Positions 46,517 to 56,245 of a stretch of 64,000 nucleotides of DNA are shown piece by piece. The number at the start of each line of letters is the position of its first letter. Position 1 is the first letter of the stretch. This stretch comes from Gilliamella sp. App6-5 (GTDB lineage: Bacteria > Pseudomonadota > Gammaproteobacteria > Enterobacterales > Orbaceae): positions 1 through 64,000 of the forward strand of contig NZ_LZGT01000069.1 of NCBI RefSeq assembly GCF_001690525.1, read 5' to 3'. The position numbers were made by a program, and so were the translations under genes. Below the pieces are notes generated by a model that made no database searches, was not told the origin of the DNA, and saw only the letters and a program-made list of their open reading frames with translations.

Positions 46517-47524
46517 ATGGTTAAATTTATTCGAATTGAAAAAGGTGAATCAGGTTGGGGCGGTCCATTAGAGCTTCCTGTCATTGACGGTAAAAAGATT
46601 GTTTATATCGCCGCAGGAACAAAGCCAGCCATCGTTGACACATTAACCGAATTAACGGGGTGGGAGGCAATTGATGGTTTTAAAGAAGGTGAGCCACCTA
46701 AAGATGAAATTGGTGTTGCTGTGATTGACTGTGGTGGCACGTTACGTTGTGGTATCTACCCTAAAAATCTTATTCCAACTATCAATATTCACGCAACCGG
46801 TAAATCGGGTCCACTTGCTCAATATATCATTGAGGATATTTATGTTTCAGCGGTAAAACCCCACAATATCACGTTGATAGAAAAAGAAAGTGATTTAGTA
46901 AGTGAAACACCATCAGCAGTTAAAGCATCACCAATACATAATACATCGTCTGAATTTAAAGAATATGATAGCAGTAAGAAAATTACTGAACAAAGCGATG
47001 GATTATTAGCAAAAATTGGTATTGGTATGGGATCGGGCGTTGCTGTTTTCTTCCAAGCTGGTCGTGACACTATTGATACTGTACTTAAAACCATACTTCC
47101 TTTCATGGCGTTTGTCTCTGCAATTATTGGAATCATTATTGCATCAGGTTTGGGTAACTTTATCGCTCATGGTTTAGTTCCGCTAGCGAATAACCCAATT
47201 GGGCTTATCATTTTAGCCTTGATTTGTTCTTTTCCATTACTTTCACCATTTTTAGGACCCGGTGCGGTTATTGCGCAAGTTATTGGTACGTTAGTTGGGG
47301 TGCAAATTGGTCTTGGTAATATTCCTCCTCATTTAGCATTGCCAGCATTGTTTGCAATTAATGCGCAAGCCGCATGTGACTTTATTCCTGTTGGTTTATC
47401 ACTTGCTGAAGCGAAACAAGATACAGTACGTGTCGGCGTTCCCTCTGTGCTTGTTGGCCGCTTTTTAACTGGTGCTCCGACAGTATTAACGGCATGGGCT
47501 GTTTCGTTATTTATATATCACTAA
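46517..47524 (+). CDS. srlE: PTS glucitol/sorbitol transporter subunit IIBC
   Basis: SrlE carries the IIB phosphorylation site and the second membrane part. The N-terminal cytoplasmic part has [20 protein letters not shown] and the phospho-cysteine motif [15 protein letters not shown] (about residue 70-84). A linker (140-175, with [18 protein letters not shown]) leads to the membrane domain with [20 protein letters not shown] and [20 protein letters not shown]. Length is 335 against 319 in E. coli, the extra being in the linker. Confidence 0.97.
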   Translation: MVKFIRIEKGESGWGGPLELPVIDGKKIVYIAAGTKPAIVDTLTELTGWEAIDGFKEGEPPKDEIGVAVIDCGGTLRCGIYPKNLIPTINIHATGKSGPLAQYIIEDIYVSAVKPHNITLIEKESDLVSETPSAVKASPIHNTSSEFKEYDSSKKITEQSDGLLAKIGIGMGSGVAVFFQAGRDTIDTVLKTILPFMAFVSAIIGIIIASGLGNFIAHGLVPLANNPIGLIILALICSFPLLSPFLGPGAVIAQVIGTLVGVQIGLGNIPPHLALPALFAINAQAACDFIPVGLSLAEAKQDTVRVGVPSVLVGRFLTGAPTVLTAWAVSLFIYH

Positions 47525-47550
47525 CCATTTCGAATAGTTAAGAGGGTTAA

Positions 47551-47922
47551 ATGATGTCAAAGACTATTTATCAATCAAAAATTAACCATATTGGCGAGTT
47601 TGCCCAAGAAGCTTTAGCCGATGGCATGTTAATCCTATTTAAGGATGGCGCGCCATCAGACTTAGCGGATTATTGTTTTGTTCATAGCCACGATGATTTT
47701 CAGCAAGAACTACAAGTAGGACAAGCACTGCAATTAGGCAATCAAAGTTATCTCATCACTTCGGTTGGCGAAGTTGCCAATGCTAATTTTCGTGAATTAG
47801 GGCACATCACATTAAAGTTTGATGGTAACCATGAGGCTGAGCTACCAGGAAACGTTCACCTAGATGGACAATGCCCAAATCAGCTTTCTGTTGGTGATGA
47901 AATTAAAATTTTAAATCGATGA
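47551..47922 (+). CDS. srlB: PTS glucitol/sorbitol subunit IIA
   Basis: SrlB relays phosphate from HPr to SrlE. The 123-residue cytoplasmic protein has IGEFAQEALADGMLILFKDG, then LADYCFVHSHD (histidine cluster that includes the likely phospho-His), and GHITLKFDGNHEAELPGNVH. Length equals E. coli SrlB (123). It lies 26 bases after srlE and 10 before srlD. Confidence 0.95.
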   Translation: MMSKTIYQSKINHIGEFAQEALADGMLILFKDGAPSDLADYCFVHSHDDFQQELQVGQALQLGNQSYLITSVGEVANANFRELGHITLKFDGNHEAELPGNVHLDGQCPNQLSVGDEIKILNR

Positions 47923-47932
47923 GGATATAAAA

Positions 47933-48712
47933 ATGAAACAAGTCGCAGTTATTATAGGTGGGGGACAAACCCTAGGAGAATTCTTATGTAATGGTATTGC
48001 TGATGCTGGATATCATGTTGTTGTTGCTGATTTGAATATGGACAATGCCAATAAAGTCGCTGATGCAATTAATCAAAAGCATGGTGCGGGCACTGCAAAA
48101 GGATTTGGAGTTGACGCTACAAACGAAGAAAGTGTACTGCAATTAGCGCAAGATGTTGATGATGTGTTTAAACGTGTTGATTTAATGGTGTATAGCGCAG
48201 GCGTTGCAAAAGCAGCACCTATTACCCATTTTGCATTGAATGATTTTCAGTTATCAGTCAATGTTAATCTCACTGGTTATTTTTTATGTGCACGTGAATT
48301 TGCCAAATTAATGATCAAATACAATACGCAAGGTCGCATTATTCAAATTAACTCAAAATCAGGTAAAGTGGGCAGTAAACATAATTCAGGATACAGTGCT
48401 GCCAAATTTGGGGGGGTCGGGTTAACACAATCTTTAGCTTTAGATCTTGCTGATCATGGTATTACCGTTAACTCGTTGATGCTGGGTAATTTGCTTAAAT
48501 CACCCATGTTCCAATCATTATTACCTCAATATGCAAAGAAACTAGGTATCCCAGAAAATCAAGTTGAACAAGTCTATATTGATAAAGTGCCACTCAAACG
48601 CGGTTGCGATTACCTAGATGTGCTTAATGTCTTGTTATTTTATGCAAGTGATAAAGCCTCTTATTGCACAGGGCAATCAATCAACATTACTGGTGGACAA
48701 GTGATGTTCTAG
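47933..48712 (+). CDS. srlD: Sorbitol-6-phosphate 2-dehydrogenase
   Basis: SrlD oxidises sorbitol-6-phosphate to fructose-6-phosphate with NAD. It is a classical short-chain dehydrogenase of 259 residues, equal to E. coli. The NAD motif is IIGGGQTLGEFLCNGIADAG, the YSAGVA turn follows, and the catalytic Ser-Tyr-Lys lies in INSKSGKVGSKHNSGYSAAK. The C-terminus reads GQSINITGGQVMF. A GAGGATA ribosome site precedes the ATG. Confidence 0.97.
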   Translation: MKQVAVIIGGGQTLGEFLCNGIADAGYHVVVADLNMDNANKVADAINQKHGAGTAKGFGVDATNEESVLQLAQDVDDVFKRVDLMVYSAGVAKAAPITHFALNDFQLSVNVNLTGYFLCAREFAKLMIKYNTQGRIIQINSKSGKVGSKHNSGYSAAKFGGVGLTQSLALDLADHGITVNSLMLGNLLKSPMFQSLLPQYAKKLGIPENQVEQVYIDKVPLKRGCDYLDVLNVLLFYASDKASYCTGQSINITGGQVMF

Positions 48713-48788
48713 GTAAAATATAGTGTGCGGAAATTTTGTAAAAAATTTTCGCATTGCTATTCTAATCAAGCTTAAATGGAGTCCATAT

Positions 48789-49157
48789 ATGAATATGACC
48801 ACCTCTTTAATTGTTATCGCACTTATTGTTTGGTGTATTCAAATCATATTTAGTTGGCTTCAGATCCGTCGTTTTAATCAAGCTTTTTTAGCGATGAAAA
48901 AAGGAGCTTATTTAGGGGTTGGCCGCAGCAAAACAAAGCGATTTAGACCAAGGGTATTAATTGCTATTTCATTAGATGAACACCAAATTGTTATCGATTC
49001 AGTATTAATGAAAGGCATCACTGTGTTTGCTTTACCAAAACCCATTGCTCAATTACATGGTTTATCTATCACTGATATCATTCCTGCAAATATTTTCCCA
49101 AATGATCCTGTTAGTCAAAGTGCCTTGACTGTAGCGTTAACCGCAAATAAAAAATAA
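48789..49157 (+). CDS. srlM: Glucitol operon activator SrlM/GutM
   Basis: A 122-residue membrane-anchored activator of the srl operon. It starts MNMTTSLIVIALIVWCIQII (single membrane helix) and then has LQIRRFNQAFLAMKKGAYLG, VGRSKTKRFRPRV and a conserved region ending IPANIFPNDP. I use the ATG at 48789, with GGAG eight bases upstream; 22 earlier in-frame codons have no counterpart in E. coli GutM (119 residues). It lies between srlD and srlR as in E. coli. Confidence 0.92.
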   Translation: MNMTTSLIVIALIVWCIQIIFSWLQIRRFNQAFLAMKKGAYLGVGRSKTKRFRPRVLIAISLDEHQIVIDSVLMKGITVFALPKPIAQLHGLSITDIIPANIFPNDPVSQSALTVALTANKK

Positions 49158-49258
49158 TTAACTTTTATTTTGAAAAATATTCCCTTTTATTGTGAAATAA
49201 TATATTTTAAAGTGATTTTATGTATGATGCGTGTCGATAATGGTAATGGGATTTAATT

Positions 49259-50038
49259 GTGAAAGTGAAGCAACGACAAACAGCGATTCTGGAATATCTA
49301 CAAAAAAATGGGCAAATCAGCGTAGAAGAGTTGGCCGAGCATTTTAAAACAACAGGGACAACCATTCGTAAAGATCTCACCCAACTGCATGAAAGTGGTT
49401 TAGTTTTGCGTACATACGGCGGAGCAATGCTGAATCGAGAGGTTGGCGATAGAGCCATAGATCATAAAACCTATATTAACACGGCACAAAAAAAAGCCAT
49501 AGCAGAAGAAGCCGCTAAATTAATTCATGAGGGCGACTCAATTATTTTTGATGCAGGAAGCACGGTTGCGCAAATGATCCCCATGTTAGCAAGGTTTAAT
49601 AATTTAACGATTATGACCAATAGTTTGCATATGGTCAATGAGTTGGTTGCTAATGATAATGATCAAACGATTATTTTAACGGGCGGAACGTTTCGTCGAA
49701 AATCGGCCTCTTTCCATAGTAATAACGCTTTAGCCATCGCGGCATTTGAATCTTATACTTTCGATAAGCTGTTTATGGGCGCTGATGGGGTGGATTTAAT
49801 AGGTGGCGTGACAACGTTTAACGAAAGTTATCATGGCAGTGTAGCTATGAGCAAAGCTGCTGCTAAGTTAATTTTGTTAGTTGACTCCTCAAAATTTGGT
49901 CGCCGTAGCCCCAATGTTGTTTGTGATTTAAGTGCTGTCGATACGATCATTACTGATGATAATTTAGATAATAAATATTATGATGCACTGACCCAAAAAG
50001 GCATTAAAGTTATTAAAGTCAAGACCAACGAAACATAA
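49259..50038 (+). CDS. srlR: Glucitol operon repressor SrlR (DeoR family)
   Basis: SrlR represses the srl genes. The 259-residue protein starts with GTG at 49259 and reads [19 protein letters not shown], then the DeoR helix-turn-helix [28 protein letters not shown], and the sugar-phosphate isomerase-like domain [36 protein letters not shown]. Similarity to E. coli SrlR extends the whole length. gutQ, which follows srlR in E. coli, is absent: IS relics come next. Confidence 0.95.
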   Translation: MKVKQRQTAILEYLQKNGQISVEELAEHFKTTGTTIRKDLTQLHESGLVLRTYGGAMLNREVGDRAIDHKTYINTAQKKAIAEEAAKLIHEGDSIIFDAGSTVAQMIPMLARFNNLTIMTNSLHMVNELVANDNDQTIILTGGTFRRKSASFHSNNALAIAAFESYTFDKLFMGADGVDLIGGVTTFNESYHGSVAMSKAAAKLILLVDSSKFGRRSPNVVCDLSAVDTIITDDNLDNKYYDALTQKGIKVIKVKTNET

Positions 50039-50134
50039 ATCAAGTCGATTTTGTCATAGAAATTTAACTATTTTTGAGGTTGGTTAAGAAGTTAATCTGC
50101 ATAATAGCTATACTTTTATCTTTAGGAAAGCACT

Positions 50135-50320
50135 AGGCTGTTTACACTTTATGAGTAAATAATCCACTTAAAACTCATAAGGCATTTTGACTTAAAATCA
50201 CTTAAATTTTTGTTTTTCAGTTTTGAAGCTTCGAATATTTGCTGATTATGCTATATCGCCATTAAAGTGCGTTTCACGTTTTCTGCTTTCCTGTTTATTT
50301 AAAAGAATAGGTTTCGTCAA
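50135..50320 (-). pseudogene. Decayed DDE transposase tail (IS481/IS3-like)
   Basis: Parallel to the relic at 9940-10150. The minus strand reads KAENVKRTLMAI near 50250-50300, compatible with NGKAE-R-RTL, and KMPYEF with stop near 50168-50188. The two relics align over about 180 bases with scattered substitutions and indels. No complete element or clear inverted ends remain. Confidence 0.55.
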
Positions 50321-50584
50321 TTTTGATCCATACGATAGTTATCACATTTAACTTTCATCTTAATAAATCTTAACAAAAAATTCGTATTACTTACTTTAAA
50401 ATAATGTTTATAATGAATTCCGTTCTTTATTTGTGACTTATCGTCTTTTGAGTATTTTAGGTTTTTATTGCTCAATATTTTATAGGGTATCACAAAAGGA
50501 ATTTGATAAATTGCTGAATTTTATTTATTTAATTTTAGTAAATAAAAAAGAAAAATGAAAATATTGTGCAATCGGAAGTAGTTA

Positions 50585-52177
50585 ATGATGAAACGAAAAG
50601 TCACATCTTTTGAGAAACTAACAAAACGAACCTCAACAGCATTATTGGGCTTAATAGTCTCAACTAAAGCTATTGCGCTATCGGCAACGACCACTAACAT
50701 TATACAGGGGAGTGCACCTTATTTAAGTATGGATGGTGGCGTAACCAAGGCGATGAGTGAAGAAGGTTTGCTCGGTATAAAATTCCCTGATGGTAGCGTG
50801 TATATTGCGCCAGGTGCAAATACCGATTTATATCCTGATGCAAAGGTAGATAATTCAAGCTTTAACACTCCTATAACATTACCCAGCGAAGCCAAAACCT
50901 TTGCTGATATTCAAACATTAGTACCATTAGCAGGTAATAGTCATTATCCTCGAATTGATCTGAATAATTTAATTGGTGAACCCTATAATTATTGGGGAGA
51001 TGCCGATGGTGATGGAAATGCCAGCGCGACAGGTAGCCTAACAGTTGCATGGAAAAATGCCGATAATAAAGATATTACAGCCGAAATTAAAACTAATCCG
51101 AATAAATTATTAACGGCTTGTGATATGCCTTATCAACTGACCATTACGGCAACTAATGGTCACTTATCCACCGAATATGGCGTACCACAAACCAGCACTT
51201 TTAATGATATCAGCCACACTTATTATTTGGGCGTTAAGGCGGACAAACCATCAGCCTGTTATGCGTATCCAAATAGCAAATATGACGGTCGATTTTCAGA
51301 TATAATGGATGGTCCTAATTGGGTGGCATTTGCAGGATTTAAAGTAAATGATGCCGATAAGCCCAGTGATAACTTCCCGACAACAGGAGCAGATAATTTA
51401 CATTTTTTCTTATTATTGTCAGGCATAACGGCAGAACAGATTATTGCCGCAAATGGTGCTACTGTTAGTGCGGAGAGTGGTCATGGCGTCACCTTATCGC
51501 TTTCTGCCGACGAGGTAAATTGGAATGACGTGTATAATGAAAATGATAGAGAGCGTTGGAATGCGAGACCGATAGAGCTTAGAAGTGGTCTAAAGATAAA
51601 ATTAAAAGGGCCAACGCTCGATTCAAAAGATAAGCGTTTTTCGCCGTCGGTATTTAAACTTTACGCAGATAATAGCCATACCCATTTACTTTATAGCTTT
51701 AAGATAGAGCGTTGGTATATAAATAATCCCCCCACTATAAAAGAAAATGAGGAAGTAGTGTATAACTCGATGACACATGAACAAGCCATACAGTTTTGTC
51801 AAGGGTTAGATAGTCATTATCGTCTCCCCGATGTTAATGATTACACTAATAGCGATTATGCAGGTGGCGGTATACCAGGAATGGACTATTATTATCAACG
51901 ACGCTTAAGTTTTAAACGTGGCAACCGTTGGGTTGGGGGATTATTTAATGAATGGGGGAATATGACTACTTTAGATCCATTAGATGGTGAGGAGGCTGCT
52001 CTACAAAATGGTGAATACGCTGTTTTTTGGGACTGGAACGTGGGTCTTTCGGCTGGATTTTGGACGGCTACCCAATCTAAGCCTAATCAATATTTTTCTG
52101 TTGAACCCATGATGGGATCAGTAGGTGATTTTAATGAACCATGGAGAACTATACAAACAGCATGTGTCAGTCCTTAA
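50585..52177 (+). CDS. Secreted adhesin-like protein, paralogue 3
   Basis: A 530-residue exported protein of the same family as those at 35.1-38.5 kb. A Lys-rich leader and hydrophobic core (ALLGLIVSTKAIA, cleavage near residue 37) precede IIQGSAPYLS. Family marks are DADGDGNASATGSLTVAW, a cysteine pair, TEYGVP, SACYA, NFPTTGADNLHFFLLLSG, YSFKIERWYIN, and the C-terminal CQGLDSHYRLPDVNDYTN, VGGLFNEWG and GFWTATQ, which resemble the lectin-like C-terminal modules (DUF823/DUF1566 type) of enterobacterial adhesins. That family name is from memory. An AAGTAG ribosome site precedes ATGATG. The next gene is a close copy. Confidence 0.72.
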   Translation: MMKRKVTSFEKLTKRTSTALLGLIVSTKAIALSATTTNIIQGSAPYLSMDGGVTKAMSEEGLLGIKFPDGSVYIAPGANTDLYPDAKVDNSSFNTPITLPSEAKTFADIQTLVPLAGNSHYPRIDLNNLIGEPYNYWGDADGDGNASATGSLTVAWKNADNKDITAEIKTNPNKLLTACDMPYQLTITATNGHLSTEYGVPQTSTFNDISHTYYLGVKADKPSACYAYPNSKYDGRFSDIMDGPNWVAFAGFKVNDADKPSDNFPTTGADNLHFFLLLSGITAEQIIAANGATVSAESGHGVTLSLSADEVNWNDVYNENDRERWNARPIELRSGLKIKLKGPTLDSKDKRFSPSVFKLYADNSHTHLLYSFKIERWYINNPPTIKENEEVVYNSMTHEQAIQFCQGLDSHYRLPDVNDYTNSDYAGGGIPGMDYYYQRRLSFKRGNRWVGGLFNEWGNMTTLDPLDGEEAALQNGEYAVFWDWNVGLSAGFWTATQSKPNQYFSVEPMMGSVGDFNEPWRTIQTACVSP

Positions 52178-52332
52178 AGGTGATGATGTATTTCAGGTGT
52201 TTATAGCATGATTTTTACAAGACTATTCATAAAAAGGTGAGTAAACTATCAAAATTTATCTGGCGAATTAATTTGATTACATAAAAATAAATTAAGCTGA
52301 ATAAGGCTTATATACGGAAATGGATAATAGTA

Positions 52333-53952
52333 ATGATGGAAAAAAAAGTCACATCTTTTGAGAAATTAACAAAACGAACCTCAACAGCATTATTGGGCTT
52401 AATAGTCTCAACTAAAGCTATTGCGCTATCGGCAACGACCACTGACATTATACAGGGGAGTGCACCTTATTTAAGTATGGATGGTGGCGTAACTAAGGCA
52501 ATGAGTGACGATGGTTTGATCGGTATTAAATTCCCTGATGGTAGCGTGTATATTGCGCCAGGTGCAAATACCGATTTATATCCTGATGCAAAGGTAGATA
52601 ATTCAAGCTTTAACACTCCTATAATATTACCCAGCGAAGCCAAAACCTTTGCTGATATTCAAACATTAGTACCATTAGCAGGTAATAGTCATTATCCTCG
52701 AATTGATCTGAATAATTTAATTGGTGAACCCTATAATTATTGGGGAGATGCCGATGGTGATGGAAATGCCAGCGCGACAGGTAGCCTAACAGTTGCATGG
52801 AAAAATGCCGATAATAAAGATATTACAGCCGAAATTAAAACTAATCCGAATAAATTATTAACGGCTTGTGATATGCCTTATCAACTGACCATTACGGCAA
52901 CTAATGGTCACTTATCCACCGAATATGGCGTGCCACAAACCAGCACTTTTAATGATATCAGCCACACTTATTATTTGGGCGTTAAGGCAGACAAACCATC
53001 AGCCTGTTATGCCTCCCCTAATATTATATATTCGGGGGGAGTTCGATATGACGACCGTATGAATGGTCCTAATTGGGTGTCATTTGTGGGATTTAAAGTG
53101 AATGATGCCGATAAGCCCAGTGATAACTTCCCGACGACAGGGGCAGATGGTTTACACTTTTTCTTAATATTATCAGGCATAACGCCAGAACAGATTATTG
53201 CCGCAAATGGTGCTACTGTTAGTGCGGAGAGTGGTCATGGCGTCACCTTGTCCCTCTCTGCTGACAAGGTAAATTGGGATCCGGTATGGGGGGGAACAGA
53301 TGAAGAACGCTGGAATGCAAGACCAATAGATGTTAGAAGCGGTCTAAAGATAAAGCTAAAAGGGCCAACGCTCGATTCAAAAGATAAGCGTTTTTCGCCT
53401 TCGGTATTTAAACTTTACGCAGATAGTAGCCATACTAAATTACTTTATAGCTTTAAGATAGAGCGTTGGTATATAAATAATCCTCCTACTATGAAAGAAA
53501 ATGGGAATGTAGACTATAACCCGATGACATATGAGCAAGCCATACAGTTTTGTCAAGGGTTAGGAAGTCATTATCGTCTCCCCGATGTTAATGATTACAC
53601 TAATAACAATGATCCGTGGCTCGGTTGGACTGGTGGTCTACCAGAGTTGGGTGATTTTTACGCATATCAACGACGCTTAAGTTTCAAGCGTGGCAACCGT
53701 TGGATAGGGGGATTATTTAATGAATGGGGGCGTATGGCTAGTTGGTATCCATTTGATGATGAGGAGACAGTACTACAAGCTGGAGAGTATGCTGTTTCTT
53801 GGGAGCTAAGTGGTAGCGGTTCGGATGGATTTTGGACGGCTACTCTGACAAATATGCCTAATAAGCATTTTACCGTTTACGCACTCGATGGTGGTATTTG
53901 GTATTATGATGATTCTGGACGCAATGTACAAGCAGCATGTGTCAGTCCTTAA
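52333..53952 (+). CDS. Secreted adhesin-like protein, paralogue 4
   Basis: A 539-residue exported near-copy of paralogue 3. From about codon 70 to codon 225 the two genes differ at only a few bases over some 460 bp, while flanking parts show substitutions and length changes. The differing patches are the region after SACYA, the turn after DVNDYTN (NNDPWLGWTGGLPELG against SDYAGGGIPGM), and the last 30 residues before ACVSP. These lie in the putative lectin-like domain, so ligand specificity could differ. Both genes end ACVSP and are followed by the same AAAGGTGATGATGT run. Confidence 0.72.
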   Translation: MMEKKVTSFEKLTKRTSTALLGLIVSTKAIALSATTTDIIQGSAPYLSMDGGVTKAMSDDGLIGIKFPDGSVYIAPGANTDLYPDAKVDNSSFNTPIILPSEAKTFADIQTLVPLAGNSHYPRIDLNNLIGEPYNYWGDADGDGNASATGSLTVAWKNADNKDITAEIKTNPNKLLTACDMPYQLTITATNGHLSTEYGVPQTSTFNDISHTYYLGVKADKPSACYASPNIIYSGGVRYDDRMNGPNWVSFVGFKVNDADKPSDNFPTTGADGLHFFLILSGITPEQIIAANGATVSAESGHGVTLSLSADKVNWDPVWGGTDEERWNARPIDVRSGLKIKLKGPTLDSKDKRFSPSVFKLYADSSHTKLLYSFKIERWYINNPPTMKENGNVDYNPMTYEQAIQFCQGLGSHYRLPDVNDYTNNNDPWLGWTGGLPELGDFYAYQRRLSFKRGNRWIGGLFNEWGRMASWYPFDDEETVLQAGEYAVSWELSGSGSDGFWTATLTNMPNKHFTVYALDGGIWYYDDSGRNVQAACVSP

Positions 53953-54019
53953 AGGTGATGATGTGTTAGATTAGCGATTATGTTAATTCTGCCACCTGTC
54001 ATTAAAACAGTGATGATTA

Positions 54020-54043
54020 GCCACTTATCAAAAGATAGGTGGC
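54020..54043. terminator. Hairpin between paralogue 4 and serA
   Basis: A 10-bp stem with one wobble pair (GCCACTTATC/GATAGGTGGC) and an AAAA loop lies between convergent stops at 53952 and 54060. T runs are weak on both sides; it could serve both genes. Confidence 0.55.
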
Positions 54044-54059
54044 ATTGAGTGAATGTCAA

Positions 54060-55301
54060 TTAAAATAGCAATCTTGCGCGAATGGTACCAGACACTTTTT
54101 TTAATCTATCAAGCAATTCTTCGGCTTTATTTGCATTTACTCTATCGATATCAATAACAACATAACCAATTTTTGCGTCGGTTTGTAAATATTGTGCTGA
54201 AATATTAAGCCCTTGTTCCGCAAATAAGGTATTGATAGCAGTTAGTACACCAGGCTGATTATGGTGAATATTAATAAAACGACTTGAACCTTTGGCTGGA
54301 ATAGGTAATGAGGCTTCAGGAAAGTTAACGGCCGAAAGCGTTGCGCCAGTATCTGAATATTTTGCAAGTTTTGTGGCAACTTCAATTCCTATGTTTTCTT
54401 GCGCCTCGCTAGTTGAGCCGCCAATATGCGGTGTAATAATCACGTTATCAAATTGACATAATGGTGATTCAAATGGATCATTGTTACTTGCTGGTTCTGT
54501 TGGAAAGACATCAATAGCCGCACCACTGAGTTTGTTGGCTTTGAGGGCGTGCGTTAATGCATCAAGATCAATCACTTTACCGCGCGAAGCATTAATTAAT
54601 ATTGCGTCTTGCTTCATTGCCTCAATTTCGTTGTGACTTATCATTTTGATCGTGGTTGCATTTTCGGGGACATGCATAGAAACAATATCGCTTGTCGCCA
54701 GTAATTCTTTCATTGATGAAACTTGCTTAGCATTACCTAACGGTAATTTGGTTTCAATATCGTAAAAATAAACATTCATGCCTAGTGATTCAGCTAAAAT
54801 GCTTAATTGACTACCAATATGTCCATAACCAATAATACCTAAATTTTTACCTCGTGCTTCATGCGAACCCGTGGCAATTTTGTTCCATTTGCCTTGGTGC
54901 GCTTTAGCATTCGCTTCGGGCACGCGGCGCAATAATAAAATCGCTTCAGCTAGCACCAGTTCTGCAACAGATCGTGTATTAGAAAAGGGTGCATTAAACA
55001 CAGGAATACCTTTCACTGTGGCAGCATCCAAATCAACTTGATTAGTACCAATACAAAAGCAGCCAATTCCTGCAAGTTTTGGAGCTGCATCAATAATATC
55101 TTTGGTTAAATGTGTTCTGGAACGAATACCAATAAAGCGAACATCTTGCAGGGCTTGTTTCAGTTCTGCTGGTGATAATGCGCTTTTATGATATTCAATA
55201 TTGGTAAAACCCGCTGATTTTAATATTTTAATGGCACTAGGGTGAACGCCTTCAAGTAATAAAAACTTGTTTTCATCTTTGGTTAAAGCCTGAATAACCA
55301 T
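54060..55301 (-). CDS. serA: D-3-phosphoglycerate dehydrogenase
   Basis: SerA makes the first step of serine synthesis, oxidising 3-phosphoglycerate with NAD. The 413 residues (E. coli 410) have FLLLEGVHPSAIKILKSAGF at the start, the NAD motif LGIIGYGHIGSQLSILAESL, catalytic RSRTH, the FPTEP and TPHIGGSTSEAQENIG segments, and a C-terminal ACT domain with IHHNQPGVLTAINTLFAEQG, which in E. coli binds serine for feedback inhibition. rpiA follows as in E. coli (upstream on the minus strand). Confidence 0.98.
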   Translation of the reverse strand: MVIQALTKDENKFLLLEGVHPSAIKILKSAGFTNIEYHKSALSPAELKQALQDVRFIGIRSRTHLTKDIIDAAPKLAGIGCFCIGTNQVDLDAATVKGIPVFNAPFSNTRSVAELVLAEAILLLRRVPEANAKAHQGKWNKIATGSHEARGKNLGIIGYGHIGSQLSILAESLGMNVYFYDIETKLPLGNAKQVSSMKELLATSDIVSMHVPENATTIKMISHNEIEAMKQDAILINASRGKVIDLDALTHALKANKLSGAAIDVFPTEPASNNDPFESPLCQFDNVIITPHIGGSTSEAQENIGIEVATKLAKYSDTGATLSAVNFPEASLPIPAKGSSRFINIHHNQPGVLTAINTLFAEQGLNISAQYLQTDAKIGYVVIDIDRVNANKAEELLDRLKKVSGTIRARLLF

Positions 55302-55380
55302 GATTTCCTCTCTTTCTTTCCGTATACAAATGGGTATTTATTGTGGTATACCGTTATAAATTTGCTCTAAATATATGATT

Positions 55381-56037
55381 TTACCTTAGCTCTTTCACAC
55401 CCGTGCTACATCCGACAAGCGCAATATCAGCGCCTTTATTGGCAAATAATCCCACCGTTACCACACCCGCAATATTATTGATTCGATTTTCTAATTCTAT
55501 GGGGTTGGCGATAATAAGATCATGGACATCTAAAATCACATTACCATTATCCGTGACTATGCCTTGACGATAGAGGGGTTTACCCCCTAGTTTAAATAGT
55601 TCGCGAGCAACATAAGAACGCGCCATCGGGATCACTTCAACAGGTAAAGGAAACTTACCTAATACATCAACCACTTTTGATTCATCAACAATACAAATAA
55701 ATTGTTTGGCAATGGCTGAAACAATTTTTTCACGTGTTAAAGCTGCACCGCCGCCTTTAATCATCTGTAAATGATGATTTATTTCATCAGCACCATCGAC
55801 ATAAACATCTAAACTATCGACTTCATTACAATCAAGTACTGGAATGCCATAGCTTTTTAATTTTTGAGTGGATGCTTCTGAACTTGAAACCGTGCCTTTG
55901 ATTTGATCTTTTATTGTGGCTAATGCATCAATAAAATGCGCTGCCGTTGAACCTGTTCCTACGCCGACATAAGCATCAGGTTTGATAAATTTTAATGCTG
56001 ACCAGCCTACGGCTTTTTTTAATTCGTCTTGTGTCAT
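55381..56037 (-). CDS. rpiA: Ribose-5-phosphate isomerase A
   Basis: RpiA interconverts ribose-5-phosphate and ribulose-5-phosphate. The 218 residues (E. coli 219) have the substrate loop [48 protein letters not shown] with the catalytic Asp/Lys, and [19 protein letters not shown]. It sits between serA and the divergent argP, the conserved enterobacterial order, though the spacing suggests separate promoters. Confidence 0.98.
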   Translation of the reverse strand: MTQDELKKAVGWSALKFIKPDAYVGVGTGSTAAHFIDALATIKDQIKGTVSSSEASTQKLKSYGIPVLDCNEVDSLDVYVDGADEINHHLQMIKGGGAALTREKIVSAIAKQFICIVDESKVVDVLGKFPLPVEVIPMARSYVARELFKLGGKPLYRQGIVTDNGNVILDVHDLIIANPIELENRINNIAGVVTVGLFANKGADIALVGCSTGVKELR

Positions 56038-56245
56038 GATATCACCCTATTTTGAGGATAATTTTTCTTAAAAAAATAAAATTTTGAAAGCAAAATGATT
56101 GAAGATATGGCATAGTACCCAATTGGAAAGTAAAAATCATTAGGATTTTAAGAAAATATATCAACTTTTGATATGTTGAAAATTTATTGCGATATTAAAG
56201 TAGTTTGAATATTCAAGCAATGATCAAATCATTAGTGTAGAGATT

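Noticed and set aside
51800-53952. Diversity-generating retroelement target in the lectin-like C-termini
   Set aside because: The variable patches differ in length and are not limited to adenine positions. No reverse transcriptase, template repeat or avd gene is in the window.
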